This document shows positions 54,443-63,775 of a stretch of DNA of 64,000 nucleotides, one piece after another. The notes under the pieces were generated by a model. It ran no database searches, was not told where the DNA came from, and saw only the letters and a program-made list of their open reading frames with translations. The position numbers and the translations under genes were made by a program. Position 1 is the stretch's first letter. Every line of letters begins with the position of its first letter. Source of the DNA: Halanaerobacter jeridensis (GTDB taxonomy: Bacteria > Bacillota > Halanaerobiia > Halobacteroidales > Halobacteroidaceae); contig NZ_JAFBDQ010000006.1 of NCBI RefSeq assembly GCF_016908315.1, forward strand, positions 151,707-215,706, written 5' to 3'.

Positions 54443-56532
54443 TTATTTAAAAATTGATACCTCATCACTCTGATTTGAAAATAACTAACTTCATCAGGAA
54501 CCGCTTCTTTAATTGGAGTTAACCTTGTATCTTCTCTATCTTTTATTTCTTCTAAAATCACCTGTTGATATTCTTCAGGTACAAAGAATTTTAAATCTAT
54601 TTCTAATCCTTTTTCTGCTGCTTTCAACATATGTTTTTGAACAGTATTGACAGTTAAATCTCTTAACTCAGCTATTTCTGCTAAAGAATTATCCTGTTGA
54701 TATAATTTATAGCTTTTCACAAAACTTTTATCGCTATTAACTACGATACTATCTTTAGAACTTGTTCCTCTATTCGTAATTTCATTAATTTTTTCTATAA
54801 ATTCTTTCCCATACTTTTTAAGCTTAGTAGTTCCCACACCTTTTACTTTTAACATTTCTTTGTTATTAGCTGGCAATTTATCGACCATATCACGCAAGGC
54901 ACTATCAGGAAAAATAATAAATGGGGGAACTCCTTCTTCAGTAGCAATTTCCATTCTCAAATCACGCAATTTATCAAATAATTGATTAGTATTAGTAATT
55001 TGCTTTGTTTGCTTTCTTACTTTCTGCAACACCTGTTCTTTATCCTGTAATACATTATAAGAGTTATCATTTAATTTAGTAACTGCATATTTACCTTCTG
55101 TTAAATCAATATATTGTTCTGCTACTAAAAATTTAATTAAGTTTTTAAGTTCTTTAATTGTATATTCACTCATAATTCCATAAGTTGAAATTTGATCAAG
55201 CCCTAAATCTAGAATTCCTTTTGCTTTTGAGCCTGCTAATACTCTAGCTACTTTAGTAATTCCATACTGCTCCTCCATACGATAAATACAGGATAATATC
55301 TTTTGAGCAGCCACAGTGATATCTTTTAGTTCTTGCTCCGTTTCACAATTACTACAATTATCGCAATCCTCTGGTGGATTTTCTTCCCCAAAATAATCTA
55401 AAATATAACCTCGTAAACAACTACCTGTATAACAATAATCAATCATTTTTTGCAATTTATTATGGGCCAAGGTCCTGCGTTTAGTCGATAAATTAGACTG
55501 TTTAATAAAATACTTAGGTAATCTCACATCACCAGGAGCGAATAACAATACACATTCACTAGCTTCACCATCTCGACCTGCCCGACCTGCTTCTTGGTAA
55601 TAAGATTCTATATCTTGAGGCATATTATGATGGATTACATATCTAACATTTGATTTATCAATGCCCATACCAAAAGCATTAGTAGCTACTACAATTTTAA
55701 TCTTATCATATAAAAATTTCTCTTGTGTTTCTTTTCTCATTTTTTTGCTCAATCCAGCATGGTACTTACCTACCGCAAATCCTTCTTCCTCTAAAAAAGA
55801 ATGTAATTGCTCAACTTCTTTTCTAGTCCCAGCATAAATAATTCCCGCTTCAGCACTATTTTTTTTAACATATTCCTCAATAAAATCTCGTTTATCTTCA
55901 CCTTTAACTAGTTTAAAAGTTAAATTATCTCGATCAAAACTAGTCACAAAAGATTTTTCTACATTTAAAATATCATTAATATCTTTTCTTACATCCTCCG
56001 TTGCAGTAGCAGTAAAAGCAGCTACTGTTGTATCATCAGCTAATCCATCAACAAAGCTAGAAATTAACATATAAGCTGGTCTAAAATCATGCCCCCATTG
56101 TGAAATACAATGAGCTTCATCAACTACTACTAAGGAAATTTCAATTGCATCTAACAACTCTACAAAGCGCTCTGAGCGCAGTCGTTCTGGAGCAATATAT
56201 ACTAAATCATAAAGTCCTGTTTGAACCTGCCTAATCCTAGCTTCAATTTCCTTACTCCCTAAAGAACTATTAATAAATGTAGCTTCAATACCTACTGCAT
56301 GCAAAGAATCAATCTGGTCTTTCATCAGCGAAATCAAAGGTGAAAAGACAATTGTCGTTCCCGAAAAACAAAGAGCAGGAATTTGAAAACAAATTGACTT
56401 TCCGCCCCCTGTCGGCATTACTCCTAATGTATTCTTCTCTTTTAAAATATTATCTATGATTTCTTTTTGGCCTGGTCGAAAAGATTGATAGCCAAAATAA
56501 TCTTCTAAAATTTGCTGTGCTTTTTCTAACAT
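54430..56532 (-). CDS. recQ: RecQ family DNA helicase
   Basis: An SF2 3'-to-5' helicase of 700 residues. Walker A ([15 protein letters not shown]), DEAH box ([17 protein letters not shown]) and motif VI ([14 protein letters not shown]) are intact. The zinc site is [12 protein letters not shown]...DCDNCSNC. A winged-helix RQC domain follows, then HRDC ([20 protein letters not shown], residues ~520-600). A C-terminal extension has a helix-turn-helix ([20 protein letters not shown]). It acts in recombination and fork repair. The ribosome binding site is GGAGGGG. It is 28 bases upstream of no other co-directional gene, so it is probably monocistronic. Confidence 0.95.
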   Translation of the reverse strand: MLEKAQQILEDYFGYQSFRPGQKEIIDNILKEKNTLGVMPTGGGKSICFQIPALCFSGTTIVFSPLISLMKDQIDSLHAVGIEATFINSSLGSKEIEARIRQVQTGLYDLVYIAPERLRSERFVELLDAIEISLVVVDEAHCISQWGHDFRPAYMLISSFVDGLADDTTVAAFTATATEDVRKDINDILNVEKSFVTSFDRDNLTFKLVKGEDKRDFIEEYVKKNSAEAGIIYAGTRKEVEQLHSFLEEEGFAVGKYHAGLSKKMRKETQEKFLYDKIKIVVATNAFGMGIDKSNVRYVIHHNMPQDIESYYQEAGRAGRDGEASECVLLFAPGDVRLPKYFIKQSNLSTKRRTLAHNKLQKMIDYCYTGSCLRGYILDYFGEENPPEDCDNCSNCETEQELKDITVAAQKILSCIYRMEEQYGITKVARVLAGSKAKGILDLGLDQISTYGIMSEYTIKELKNLIKFLVAEQYIDLTEGKYAVTKLNDNSYNVLQDKEQVLQKVRKQTKQITNTNQLFDKLRDLRMEIATEEGVPPFIIFPDSALRDMVDKLPANNKEMLKVKGVGTTKLKKYGKEFIEKINEITNRGTSSKDSIVVNSDKSFVKSYKLYQQDNSLAEIAELRDLTVNTVQKHMLKAAEKGLEIDLKFFVPEEYQQVILEEIKDREDTRLTPIKEAVPDEVSYFQIRVMRYQFLNNEAK

Positions 56533-56560
56533 GTTGCCCCTCCAATACCAATTAATTTAA

Positions 56561-58108
56561 TTAAGACTTATCATACTGTATTAACATATAAGTAACATCA
56601 TCCTGCACCACTATATTCTTCCTAAAATTATCAAAATTACTATTTATTTTTTTGATAATTTCTTGCGGAAAATTTTGTCGCTCTTCTTTTAATATGGTTT
56701 TTAATCTCTCTTGACCATAAATTTCAGAACCATTATCCTGCTCAATTAGTCCATCAGTATATAAAAATAAATCATCTCCACGCTGCATTTTAAATTCAAC
56801 TTCCTGGTAAGATGATTCTAATTCTGAACTAGCATAAGATATCGGCAATCCACCACAAGAAAAAGTAGTTACTTCATCTGCCCCTTGGATTAATAAAGGT
56901 GAAAACTGAATTCCAGCATTAGCGAATCTTATTTTCTTAGTATCTACATCTAAAACACCAATGATCAAACAAATAAAGTAATCATCAGGAAAGCTTTCTT
57001 CAACAAATTGTTGATTTATAAACTCTATTACTCTTCCTGGCGATATTATACTAGTAGGAGTATTTTTAGATATTAAATAAGAGTTAATGGTTTCCTTTAA
57101 AAATATATTGAGCATTGAACCACTCAAATCATGACCGCTCACATCTGAAATATAAAAGATCAACTTATCTTCTAAATTTATAAAATTATAAAAGTCTCCT
57201 CCTAATCTATCCGCAGGAGCATAATAAGTTCCTAAACTAATATCATCTAATTTAGGCATTACTGATGGTAAAAACTGATCATGTAATTTACCTGCTTTTT
57301 CAAATTGCTCTTCTAATTTATTAGCTACTTGTTTAATTTTTCTTTCAGCTTTCTTCTGCTTAGAGATATCAAGACTAACTTCAATAAATCCTTCCAACTC
57401 ACCATCTTGATTGACATCCGGAATTGCCTTCATCAACCAAACACTACCATCAGGCTTTTCCATTATTTTCTCTTCCCGCTCTTGAGTTGTTCTAGACTTA
57501 ATAATTGGACATTCATTACAAGGACTATCCAAACCCCATTTCTTATAGCAAAATTGATCTTTCATCTCTTCTATATCTAAATTAAAATATTCCTGTGCTC
57601 CTTTATTAGCCCACTGTACTGTCAAATCAAGGTCCATATAAAGAATTAATTCTTCTAAGTTGTCTAATATATTATCAGTAAAATCTTTAGTCTCTTTCAT
57701 TTCCTGTTCTTGTAGCTTACGTTCAGTAATATTTTCATGAGCAATAACCACTTGTTGATCATTTTCTCCCTCAAAAGGAGTAACTCGCATTTTAAACCAT
57801 CTCTTTTTATCAGGAGCATGGCAGGGATACTCTAAAGTGAATAGATCTTTTTCTCCTTTCATCACTTTCTCAATACCTGTTTTAGCTTTTACAGCCTTCA
57901 CTTTTTCCTCACCTTCTACATTAGTGAGAGTTGCTAAGTAATTAGTCCCACTACCACATTGCTGAGGAGCTAAGCCATTGTTCTCTGCAAACTCTTCCCA
58001 AGCGCGATTAGAATATAAAATCAAACCTTGGCTATCTAAAATAACTATATGTGATGAAAGAGAATCAAGAGCAGATCTAAGCTCCAGTTTATTAGAAATA
58101 TTTTTCAT
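56561..58108 (-). CDS. PAS-PAS-SpoIIE (PP2C) phosphatase, paralogue A
   Basis: A soluble sensor phosphatase of ~515 residues. PAS1 covers residues ~15-130 (ends VVIAHENITERK). PAS2 (~140-260) carries the cysteine motif CYKKWGLDSPCNECP and ends in VSLDISKQKK. A coiled coil leads to the PP2C domain (YYAPADRLGGDFYNF, YISDVSGHDLSGSML, FLYTDGLIEQ, QDDVTYML) with metal-binding Asp residues. It should dephosphorylate a STAS protein in response to an unknown signal; the Cys motif suggests metal or redox sensing. GTG 58117 overlaps the ribosome binding site, so ATG 58106-58108 is used. Confidence 0.92.
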   Translation of the reverse strand: MKNISNKLELRSALDSLSSHIVILDSQGLILYSNRAWEEFAENNGLAPQQCGSGTNYLATLTNVEGEEKVKAVKAKTGIEKVMKGEKDLFTLEYPCHAPDKKRWFKMRVTPFEGENDQQVVIAHENITERKLQEQEMKETKDFTDNILDNLEELILYMDLDLTVQWANKGAQEYFNLDIEEMKDQFCYKKWGLDSPCNECPIIKSRTTQEREEKIMEKPDGSVWLMKAIPDVNQDGELEGFIEVSLDISKQKKAERKIKQVANKLEEQFEKAGKLHDQFLPSVMPKLDDISLGTYYAPADRLGGDFYNFINLEDKLIFYISDVSGHDLSGSMLNIFLKETINSYLISKNTPTSIISPGRVIEFINQQFVEESFPDDYFICLIIGVLDVDTKKIRFANAGIQFSPLLIQGADEVTTFSCGGLPISYASSELESSYQEVEFKMQRGDDLFLYTDGLIEQDNGSEIYGQERLKTILKEERQNFPQEIIKKINSNFDNFRKNIVVQDDVTYMLIQYDKS

Positions 58109-58311
58109 TTTTTTCACCTGCCTTAATTACAATAATAATTTCTAGAACGGATATACTTTAATTATATAATATATAAACCAAAATCAAAAGCAATAATTAT
58201 TGAGTAATTGCTTCTTTTTCCTGAAATAACTAATAAAATAAACAGGACTTTGTCGATGAGTGTTGAAAGTATAATTAATGAAAGAATTAATTTATTGTAA
58301 CAGGAGCTGAA

Positions 58312-59673
58312 ATGTTAATGAATCTTTTTATATGGCTAAGGGTTATATTAATTTCTTCCTTTATTTTGCTAAGTAATTATTCTTACTGGAAAACAATAAT
58401 TACTTCATGTTTAATTAATATTAGCTTGTTACTTATAGTACCACCACTACATTTAAATTTAATATTATTAGAATTAATATATTATTTAACTTTAATCTCT
58501 TTTAGCAATTATAGACAAAAAACTAAAGAAGAAATTGCTAAAATGAAACAAGAGCAGCAAGATAATTTTACCAAAGCACGTCAAATACATCAAAATTCAT
58601 TACCAGATAGTTTACCAGAAAAAGCTGATCTCTCTGTAGCCGCCTTTTACCAACCTGCTGCAGAATTAGGCGGTGATTATTATAATGTATTTAAAGTAAA
58701 TCACGGTTCAATGAACGTCTTTTTTGAGCAATATTTCATTTATATGTTCGATGTTTCTGGCCATGGAATTGATAGTGCAATGCTATCTATATTTATCAAT
58801 AACACTATTGAAGACTATTTTAAATTACAACATAATGAAGGAGAGGAAGTATCACCTAAAAGAATTTTAGAATATATCGATACACAATATCGAGCAGAAG
58901 GGTATCCTGATGATTATTTAGTCTGCTTATTAGTTGGAGTTTTAGATTTGAATAACTATGAATTTACCTACTCTTCTTCAGGCTTTCAGTTTCCCTTTTA
59001 TAAACTGAGTAAAGATGGTAATTTAAATGAACTTGATACAGGAGGATTACCTATCTCATCTTCTGTTGATAAATCTTTTATTGAGCTAGAAGAAACTACT
59101 ATTGAATTTAAAAAAAATGAAATGATGTTCTTTACCACTGATGGATTATTAGAACAAACAGTTGAAGCAGGAATGTACAATAATAAATTAAAAGATGAAT
59201 TAACCACTTTAGATTATTTTCATCCTGCTGTTTTAGTAGAAAACATCAGGCATGATTTTTTTAATGTTACTGGCTCAGAATACGGTGATGATGATATTAC
59301 CTATTTAACTATTGCCCGTCTCAATAGTGAATTGAAAGAGTGGACAATCGAAGAAAAAAAAGATGATTTAAATAAAAAACAACAAGTAATCAGTTCTTAT
59401 CTTAGTGACTTCAGCACTATTCCCGAAGAATTAATTAGTACTTTTGAATATTTAAGTGATTTGATCTGGCAAAAAACACATCATTTATCCATTACAACAT
59501 TGGCAGATAGAGATTATTTTATGATTTCACTATCTGGGGTTCAAAAAGAAATTAATTGGCAAAAAATTATCACTGAAAATTTAAATTTATCACAATTACA
59601 GAACAAAGGAATTAAAGTCTTCCCGTGTAATAAACACGGTAATAAATTATATCTGTTTACACATCTTAACTAG
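58312..59673 (+). CDS. Membrane-associated SpoIIE-type (PP2C) phosphatase
   Basis: A 453-residue protein. Two hydrophobic stretches at the N-terminus (LFIWLRVILISSFILL and ISLLLIVPPLHLNLIL) anchor it. The PP2C domain follows (FYQPAAELGGDYYNVF, YMFDVSGHGIDSAML, FFTTDGLLEQTVEA, GDDDITYLTI). A C-terminal ~110 residues of unknown type (KEWTIEEKKDDLNKKQQVIS onward) are reminiscent of an RsbW-like ATPase that has lost its nucleotide motifs. The ribosome binding site is AGGAGC. It is divergent from paralogue A and followed after 16 bases by a small ferritin-like gene. Confidence 0.88.
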   Translation: MLMNLFIWLRVILISSFILLSNYSYWKTIITSCLINISLLLIVPPLHLNLILLELIYYLTLISFSNYRQKTKEEIAKMKQEQQDNFTKARQIHQNSLPDSLPEKADLSVAAFYQPAAELGGDYYNVFKVNHGSMNVFFEQYFIYMFDVSGHGIDSAMLSIFINNTIEDYFKLQHNEGEEVSPKRILEYIDTQYRAEGYPDDYLVCLLVGVLDLNNYEFTYSSSGFQFPFYKLSKDGNLNELDTGGLPISSSVDKSFIELEETTIEFKKNEMMFFTTDGLLEQTVEAGMYNNKLKDELTTLDYFHPAVLVENIRHDFFNVTGSEYGDDDITYLTIARLNSELKEWTIEEKKDDLNKKQQVISSYLSDFSTIPEELISTFEYLSDLIWQKTHHLSITTLADRDYFMISLSGVQKEINWQKIITENLNLSQLQNKGIKVFPCNKHGNKLYLFTHLN

Positions 59674-59689
59674 AAAGGAGAAAATAACT

Positions 59690-59890
59690 ATGGATATTAT
59701 TTTAGAAGGCATCGAAACAGCTATTGAAGAAGAAATTGCTGATCAAAAAAAATATAAAAAACTTAAAGAAAAAGCAGATGATCAAAAGCTTAAAGCCTTA
59801 TTTGAACAATTAATTCAAGATGAAGAAAAACATGAAGAAATTTTACGGTCGCGCTACGAAGCAGTGAAAAAAATGATAAATGATGACTAG
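59690..59890 (+). CDS. Small ferritin-like (half-rubrerythrin) protein
   Basis: A 66-residue two-helix protein: helix 1 contains AIEEEIADQKKYKKLKEKA and helix 2 DEEKHEEILRSRYEAV, giving the E..EE and EExxH ligands of half a ferritin-like diiron site. Two copies would be needed to complete the four-helix bundle, so a dimer is expected, as in encapsulated-ferritin-like proteins. It follows the membrane PP2C gene by 16 bases with an AAAGGAG site, so the two are co-expressed. The diiron role is inferred from the ligand pattern. Confidence 0.75.
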   Translation: MDIILEGIETAIEEEIADQKKYKKLKEKADDQKLKALFEQLIQDEEKHEEILRSRYEAVKKMINDD

Positions 59891-59898
59891 CTATTTCT

Positions 59899-59924
59899 AC
59901 TCCGGACCTTGATTGGTTCGGAGT
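59899..59924 (+). terminator. Rho-independent terminator
   Basis: ACTCCGGACC pairs with GGTTCGGAGT, followed by TTTTCGGTTT on the plus strand, between the convergent ferritin-like and PP2C genes. Confidence 0.75.
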
Positions 59925-59940
59925 TTTCGGTTTCCTATAC

Positions 59941-61491
59941 TTAATTATTATCATGTTGAATTAACATGTAGGTCACATCATCTTGCATTGGCATTTCATC
60001 TCTAAAATCATTAAAATCAAGATTAATCTGTTCAATAATATCATTAGGATTAGAATCTTGGTCTTCTTTTAATAAATTTTGGAGTCGTTCTTCTCCATAC
60101 ATTTCTGAACTATTATTTTGTTCTATTAACCCATCAGTATAGAGAAAGAAAATCTCTTTTTCAGCCAACTTAAATTGACAGTTTTGATATTCAAAACCAA
60201 AGTCAAAACTTGTATTTGAAATCGGCAGACCTCCACAAGAAAAAGTACTTATCCCATCATTTTTAATTAATAACGGCGAAAACTGCATTCCTGCACTAGA
60301 AAACTTAATCTCTTTGGTATTCACGTCTATAATGCCAATTATTAAACAAATAAAATAATCATCGGGGAATTTCTCTTCATTAAAATGGTTATTAATAAAT
60401 TCAATTATATCCACCGGGTTGATAAAATCTTCAGTTTGATTATTAGCAATTAAATAAGAATTAATAGTTTCTTTTAAAAATATATTCAGCATTGAACCAC
60501 TTAAATCATGACCACTAACATCAGACACATAAAAGATTAGTTTATCCTCTAATTCAATGAAATTATAAAAATCGCCCCCTAATCTATCTGCAGGAGCATA
60601 ATAAGTTCCCAAAGTCAAACCAGCAATTTGCGGCATTTTATTAGGTAAAAATTGGTCATGGAGTTGACCAGCCTTTTCAAATTGCTCTTCCAATCTATTA
60701 ACTACTTGTTTCATCTGTCTTTCTACTCTTTTACGTTGAGTAATATCGAGAGCAACTTCAATAATTCCTTTTAATTCTCCATTAGAACTACAGTCTGGAA
60801 TAGCCTTAATAAGCCAAGTACTACCATCTGGTTTTTCTACAATTGCTTCTTCTCTCTTTTTACTCTGCTCAGATTTAATAATCGGACAATTAGAACAATG
60901 TTCATCTAATCCAAACTTACTATAACAAGGTTGTGTCTTCATCTCTTCTAAACTAAGTGAAAAGTATTTTTTAGCTGCTTGATTGGCCCATTTCAAATTA
61001 AAGCCAGGTTTTAAATACACAATTACCTCTTCTAAATTATCTAAAATACTATTATGAAAATTTTTCATGGTCTTTAATTCTTGCTCTTGTTTCTTACGAT
61101 CTGTAATATTCTCATGAGCAACTACAACGTGACGATCATGACCACCAATAAAAGTAGTTACTTTCATTTCAAACCACCGCTTTTGTTGTGGAGAATCACA
61201 AGCATATTCAAAAACAAATTCCTCTTTTTCTCCCGTAATTACAGCTTTAATTCCTTCGGCAGCCTTTAAAGCTTTAGCACATTCCTCTAAATGTCCTGTT
61301 ACATTATCCAATACAGCTAAGTAATCAGCTCCCACACCACATTCTTGAGGATCTAAACCATTATCATGTGCAAAATCAATCCAAGCTTGATTAACATATT
61401 TTATAATTCCCTTATCATCTAAAACTGCTATGTTCACTGACAAAGAATCTAACACTGCCTTAACTGAAATATTTGTCCAAAAGTTGAACAT
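59941..61491 (-). CDS. PAS-PAS-SpoIIE (PP2C) phosphatase, paralogue B
   Basis: A close paralogue of the protein at 56.6-58.1 kb, 516 residues with the same order of domains. PAS2 again carries a cysteine motif (CYSKFGLDEHCSNCP), and the phosphatase motifs are YYAPADRLGGDFYNF, YVSDVSGHDLSGSML, FLYTDGLIEQNN and QDDVTYML. PAS1 differs most, so the two probably sense different or graded signals. Duplication around the divergent membrane phosphatase is likely. The ribosome binding site is GGGGTG. Its STAS target is not in the immediate neighbourhood. Confidence 0.92.
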   Translation of the reverse strand: MFNFWTNISVKAVLDSLSVNIAVLDDKGIIKYVNQAWIDFAHDNGLDPQECGVGADYLAVLDNVTGHLEECAKALKAAEGIKAVITGEKEEFVFEYACDSPQQKRWFEMKVTTFIGGHDRHVVVAHENITDRKKQEQELKTMKNFHNSILDNLEEVIVYLKPGFNLKWANQAAKKYFSLSLEEMKTQPCYSKFGLDEHCSNCPIIKSEQSKKREEAIVEKPDGSTWLIKAIPDCSSNGELKGIIEVALDITQRKRVERQMKQVVNRLEEQFEKAGQLHDQFLPNKMPQIAGLTLGTYYAPADRLGGDFYNFIELEDKLIFYVSDVSGHDLSGSMLNIFLKETINSYLIANNQTEDFINPVDIIEFINNHFNEEKFPDDYFICLIIGIIDVNTKEIKFSSAGMQFSPLLIKNDGISTFSCGGLPISNTSFDFGFEYQNCQFKLAEKEIFFLYTDGLIEQNNSSEMYGEERLQNLLKEDQDSNPNDIIEQINLDFNDFRDEMPMQDDVTYMLIQHDNN

Positions 61492-61687
61492 AAAATTTCA
61501 CCCCATTATTTTTTTATTAATCAATTATAATAATAACTTATATAGATATTATATCATGAATTAGTTATTTTGTCTTATAAAAATTAATTTTAATAAAATA
61601 TACAATATTTTATCGAATTATCATATATTATATTTTGGCTAATTCCATTAAAAACCTTCTAGAAATTTTACAAGCAAAAAATAAAAA

Positions 61688-61710
61688 ATCCTGAACACTA
61701 AGTCCAGGAT
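61688..61710 (-). terminator. Rho-independent terminator after telA
   Basis: ATCCTGgAC-type stem (ATCCTG with CAGGAT and further inner pairs) followed by TTTTTTAT on the minus strand, just past the TelA stop. Confidence 0.65.
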
Positions 61711-61718
61711 CATTTCTC

Positions 61719-62861
61719 CTAAGATAGAGATATCTGATCTCCTTCTTCAATTTTCTGTATCTGTTCTTCCCCTTTATCTGCTAATTCTTTAAATTCATCA
61801 ATTGTATTCTTCATTTTAGGAAGCGCTTCTTGTTTGTAGGTGCTTATTTCATCCATAGCAGATATAGCATCAGCAAAGGCTGTTTTTAATGTCTCAACCG
61901 ATATGTTTTCTTCCATTGACTGCTTATGAATTTCTGTTCCTTGTTCTTTTAACATCTTTGAGGTGCCACTAATTAAATCATTAGTAGTTTCATTCAATAG
62001 CTTAATCTTTTTTAGTACAATCTTTTGATTATACAGCGCACTAGCCACAATAGCAGCAGTTCGCATCGCAGAAACAGTTACATTTATAGCTCTATCTACC
62101 CCTCTAATCAGTTCTTTATTATTTCTTCTAATAACTTCAATTGACATAATCCCCTGCTGATTAACAACTATCATCTGCTGTAAATCCATGATTTTTTGTC
62201 GTAAAGGAAACAAAATTTCTTCTTTAATGAATTTTATTTTATCCTGGTCTTCATTATTTGCCTGTGCAGTTTCAATTTGAGCTGATATTTCTTCATCCAT
62301 CATTGTGCCTAACTCTATTTCTTTGCGCAATTTTTTAGTCAAATCACGCATAGCTACTTCTTCAATTTCAAGAGTTGTATTATCATTTTTTAAAGTTGCT
62401 TTTCCCTTCTTTAACGATACTATAATATCATTAATTACCTCATCAGCCTGCTGATATTTATTAAAATAAGAGCGCATCGGATTAAATATTTTACTTAAAA
62501 GACCTGTCTTAGCAAAATCAACTGCACTAGGATCTAAATCTTTAATTTCTTCTTGCAAATCCAGTAAACTATCTGCAACTTCTCCTCCTTCTCCTCCCAT
62601 TTTAGATAAATCTCCTACTGAGGTTTTTAATAACTTATTTTTTTGGGCTGAATTTTCTAATGTGTCTTTTCCGAACTCTTGAACAGAATTAATTACTGTT
62701 TTTCTTTTTTCTAAGGAATCTAAGTCAAGCTCCATAATTTCTGATGCATTCTCTGCTGCTAACTCTTTTAATTTAGTCATCTCTTCTGAGACAGGCTCAA
62801 CCTGCTCCACAATTTCTTCTTTTACTGATTCTTTATCCATCACTTCCATAGAAAATTCCAC
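61719..62861 (-). CDS. TelA/YaaN family (toxic anion resistance-like) protein
   Basis: A 380-residue, mostly helical cytoplasmic protein of the TelA family (PF05816), linked by name to tellurite resistance; in most hosts its role is in cell-envelope stress. The core reads FNPMRSYFNKYQQADEVIND, then ELGTMMDEEISAQIETAQ and VSAMRTAAIVASALYNQKIV. The acidic N-terminus is predicted to be coiled. It starts with GTG after GGGAGAG and lies 36 bases after a VWA gene, forming a pair in which the VWA protein is the likely partner. The usual companion XpaC is not seen. Confidence 0.88.
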   Translation of the reverse strand: MEFSMEVMDKESVKEEIVEQVEPVSEEMTKLKELAAENASEIMELDLDSLEKRKTVINSVQEFGKDTLENSAQKNKLLKTSVGDLSKMGGEGGEVADSLLDLQEEIKDLDPSAVDFAKTGLLSKIFNPMRSYFNKYQQADEVINDIIVSLKKGKATLKNDNTTLEIEEVAMRDLTKKLRKEIELGTMMDEEISAQIETAQANNEDQDKIKFIKEEILFPLRQKIMDLQQMIVVNQQGIMSIEVIRRNNKELIRGVDRAINVTVSAMRTAAIVASALYNQKIVLKKIKLLNETTNDLISGTSKMLKEQGTEIHKQSMEENISVETLKTAFADAISAMDEISTYKQEALPKMKNTIDEFKELADKGEEQIQKIEEGDQISLS

Positions 62862-62897
62862 TCTTTACATCTCTCCCTTCAAATTTAAATTTTCCTC

Positions 62898-63680
62898 TTA
62901 CATTTGAGCATTAAATAAATTACGTAACTTATAAGTTACATCATCGACATCAGCATTGATACTTGCTGCTTCGTTAATTCTAGATACATTTTGCAGTACT
63001 TTAATATCAGCATTATATCCTATAGTATAAATTGGAATTTTTAAAACTTGCAGCATACTTTTAATATCATTAAATGAATGGCCTCGATTCGTGTTTCCAT
63101 CACTTAAAACAAATAGCATTAACTTAGCATTAGGCTTATTTTCTTTTGCCTTGATCAGCATATCAGTTGCTACAACAATAGCATCAAACATCGCAGTATT
63201 ACCGCTAGCCTGCATATCTTCCACTGCCCCAGCAAAATATGATCTTTGATTTAAATCAAATTTATTAATCGGTAGATTAATATTTACATTAGAAGAGAAA
63301 GTCACAAGTCCCACTGAATTATCTTCTCTAATATACTGCGAAGCAGTTAACAGAGACTCTTTTAATTTATTTAATGCTTCGCCATCCATACTTCCTGATA
63401 CATCGGCAGCAAAGACAGACACAATTTCATTATTACCATCTTTCTTTTCTTTCCATAATTTCTGGGCTTGAATAATAGTATCTCCCGCTGCTTCTTCCAT
63501 TTCTGGCTCATACTGCTCCAGTTTATTAAATCCATAGTTTGATGCTAATCTTTGATATTTATCCTGTTTGGCAAAATTAATAAATTTATTCAAAATTTCT
63601 TTTTTATTAGCTGCTAAATTTCCAATTGCAAAGAGTGGATTATCATGTCTGACCGCTGATTTATATCTGCTTAAAACTAA
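62898..63680 (-). pseudogene. VWA-domain gene, 5'-truncated next to an IS605-type element
   Basis: A von Willebrand A domain with an intact metal site (FAADVSGSMDGEAL) and LMLFVLSDGNTNRG. A TTG at 63593 would give 231 residues but has no ribosome binding site. The frame is open upstream as RYKSAVRHDNPLFAIGNLAA, which reads like real protein, until a TGA at 63681-63683. Beyond that lies the end of a TnpB element, so I infer that the insertion removed the 5' end. If a cryptic start is used, it may still yield a VWA domain for the TelA partner. It is therefore scored as a remnant rather than a proven pseudogene. Confidence 0.6.
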
Positions 63681-63683
63681 TCA

Positions 63684-63775
63684 AAATTAACAAATGAGTA
63701 GATTACAGCGTTAACACCAAAGTTACAGTGTTCTTATCCACGAACCCTATCTTAAAAAAGACTCGGGTGTGCTTT
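63684..63775 (-). mobile_element. Right end of an IS200/IS605-type element
   Basis: Between the TnpB stop and the VWA remnant lies non-coding sequence with a hairpin (AACAC...GTGTT around 63710-63735). It is in the usual place for the right-end hairpin and the 3' part of the guide RNA (omega RNA) of such elements. The exact boundary cannot be fixed without the other end. Confidence 0.5.

Noticed and set aside
58187..58221. Hairpin followed by T-run between divergent phosphatase genes
   Set aside because: It resembles a terminator, but no gene ends here; kept out of the feature list as probably chance AT-rich pairing or an attenuator I cannot support.
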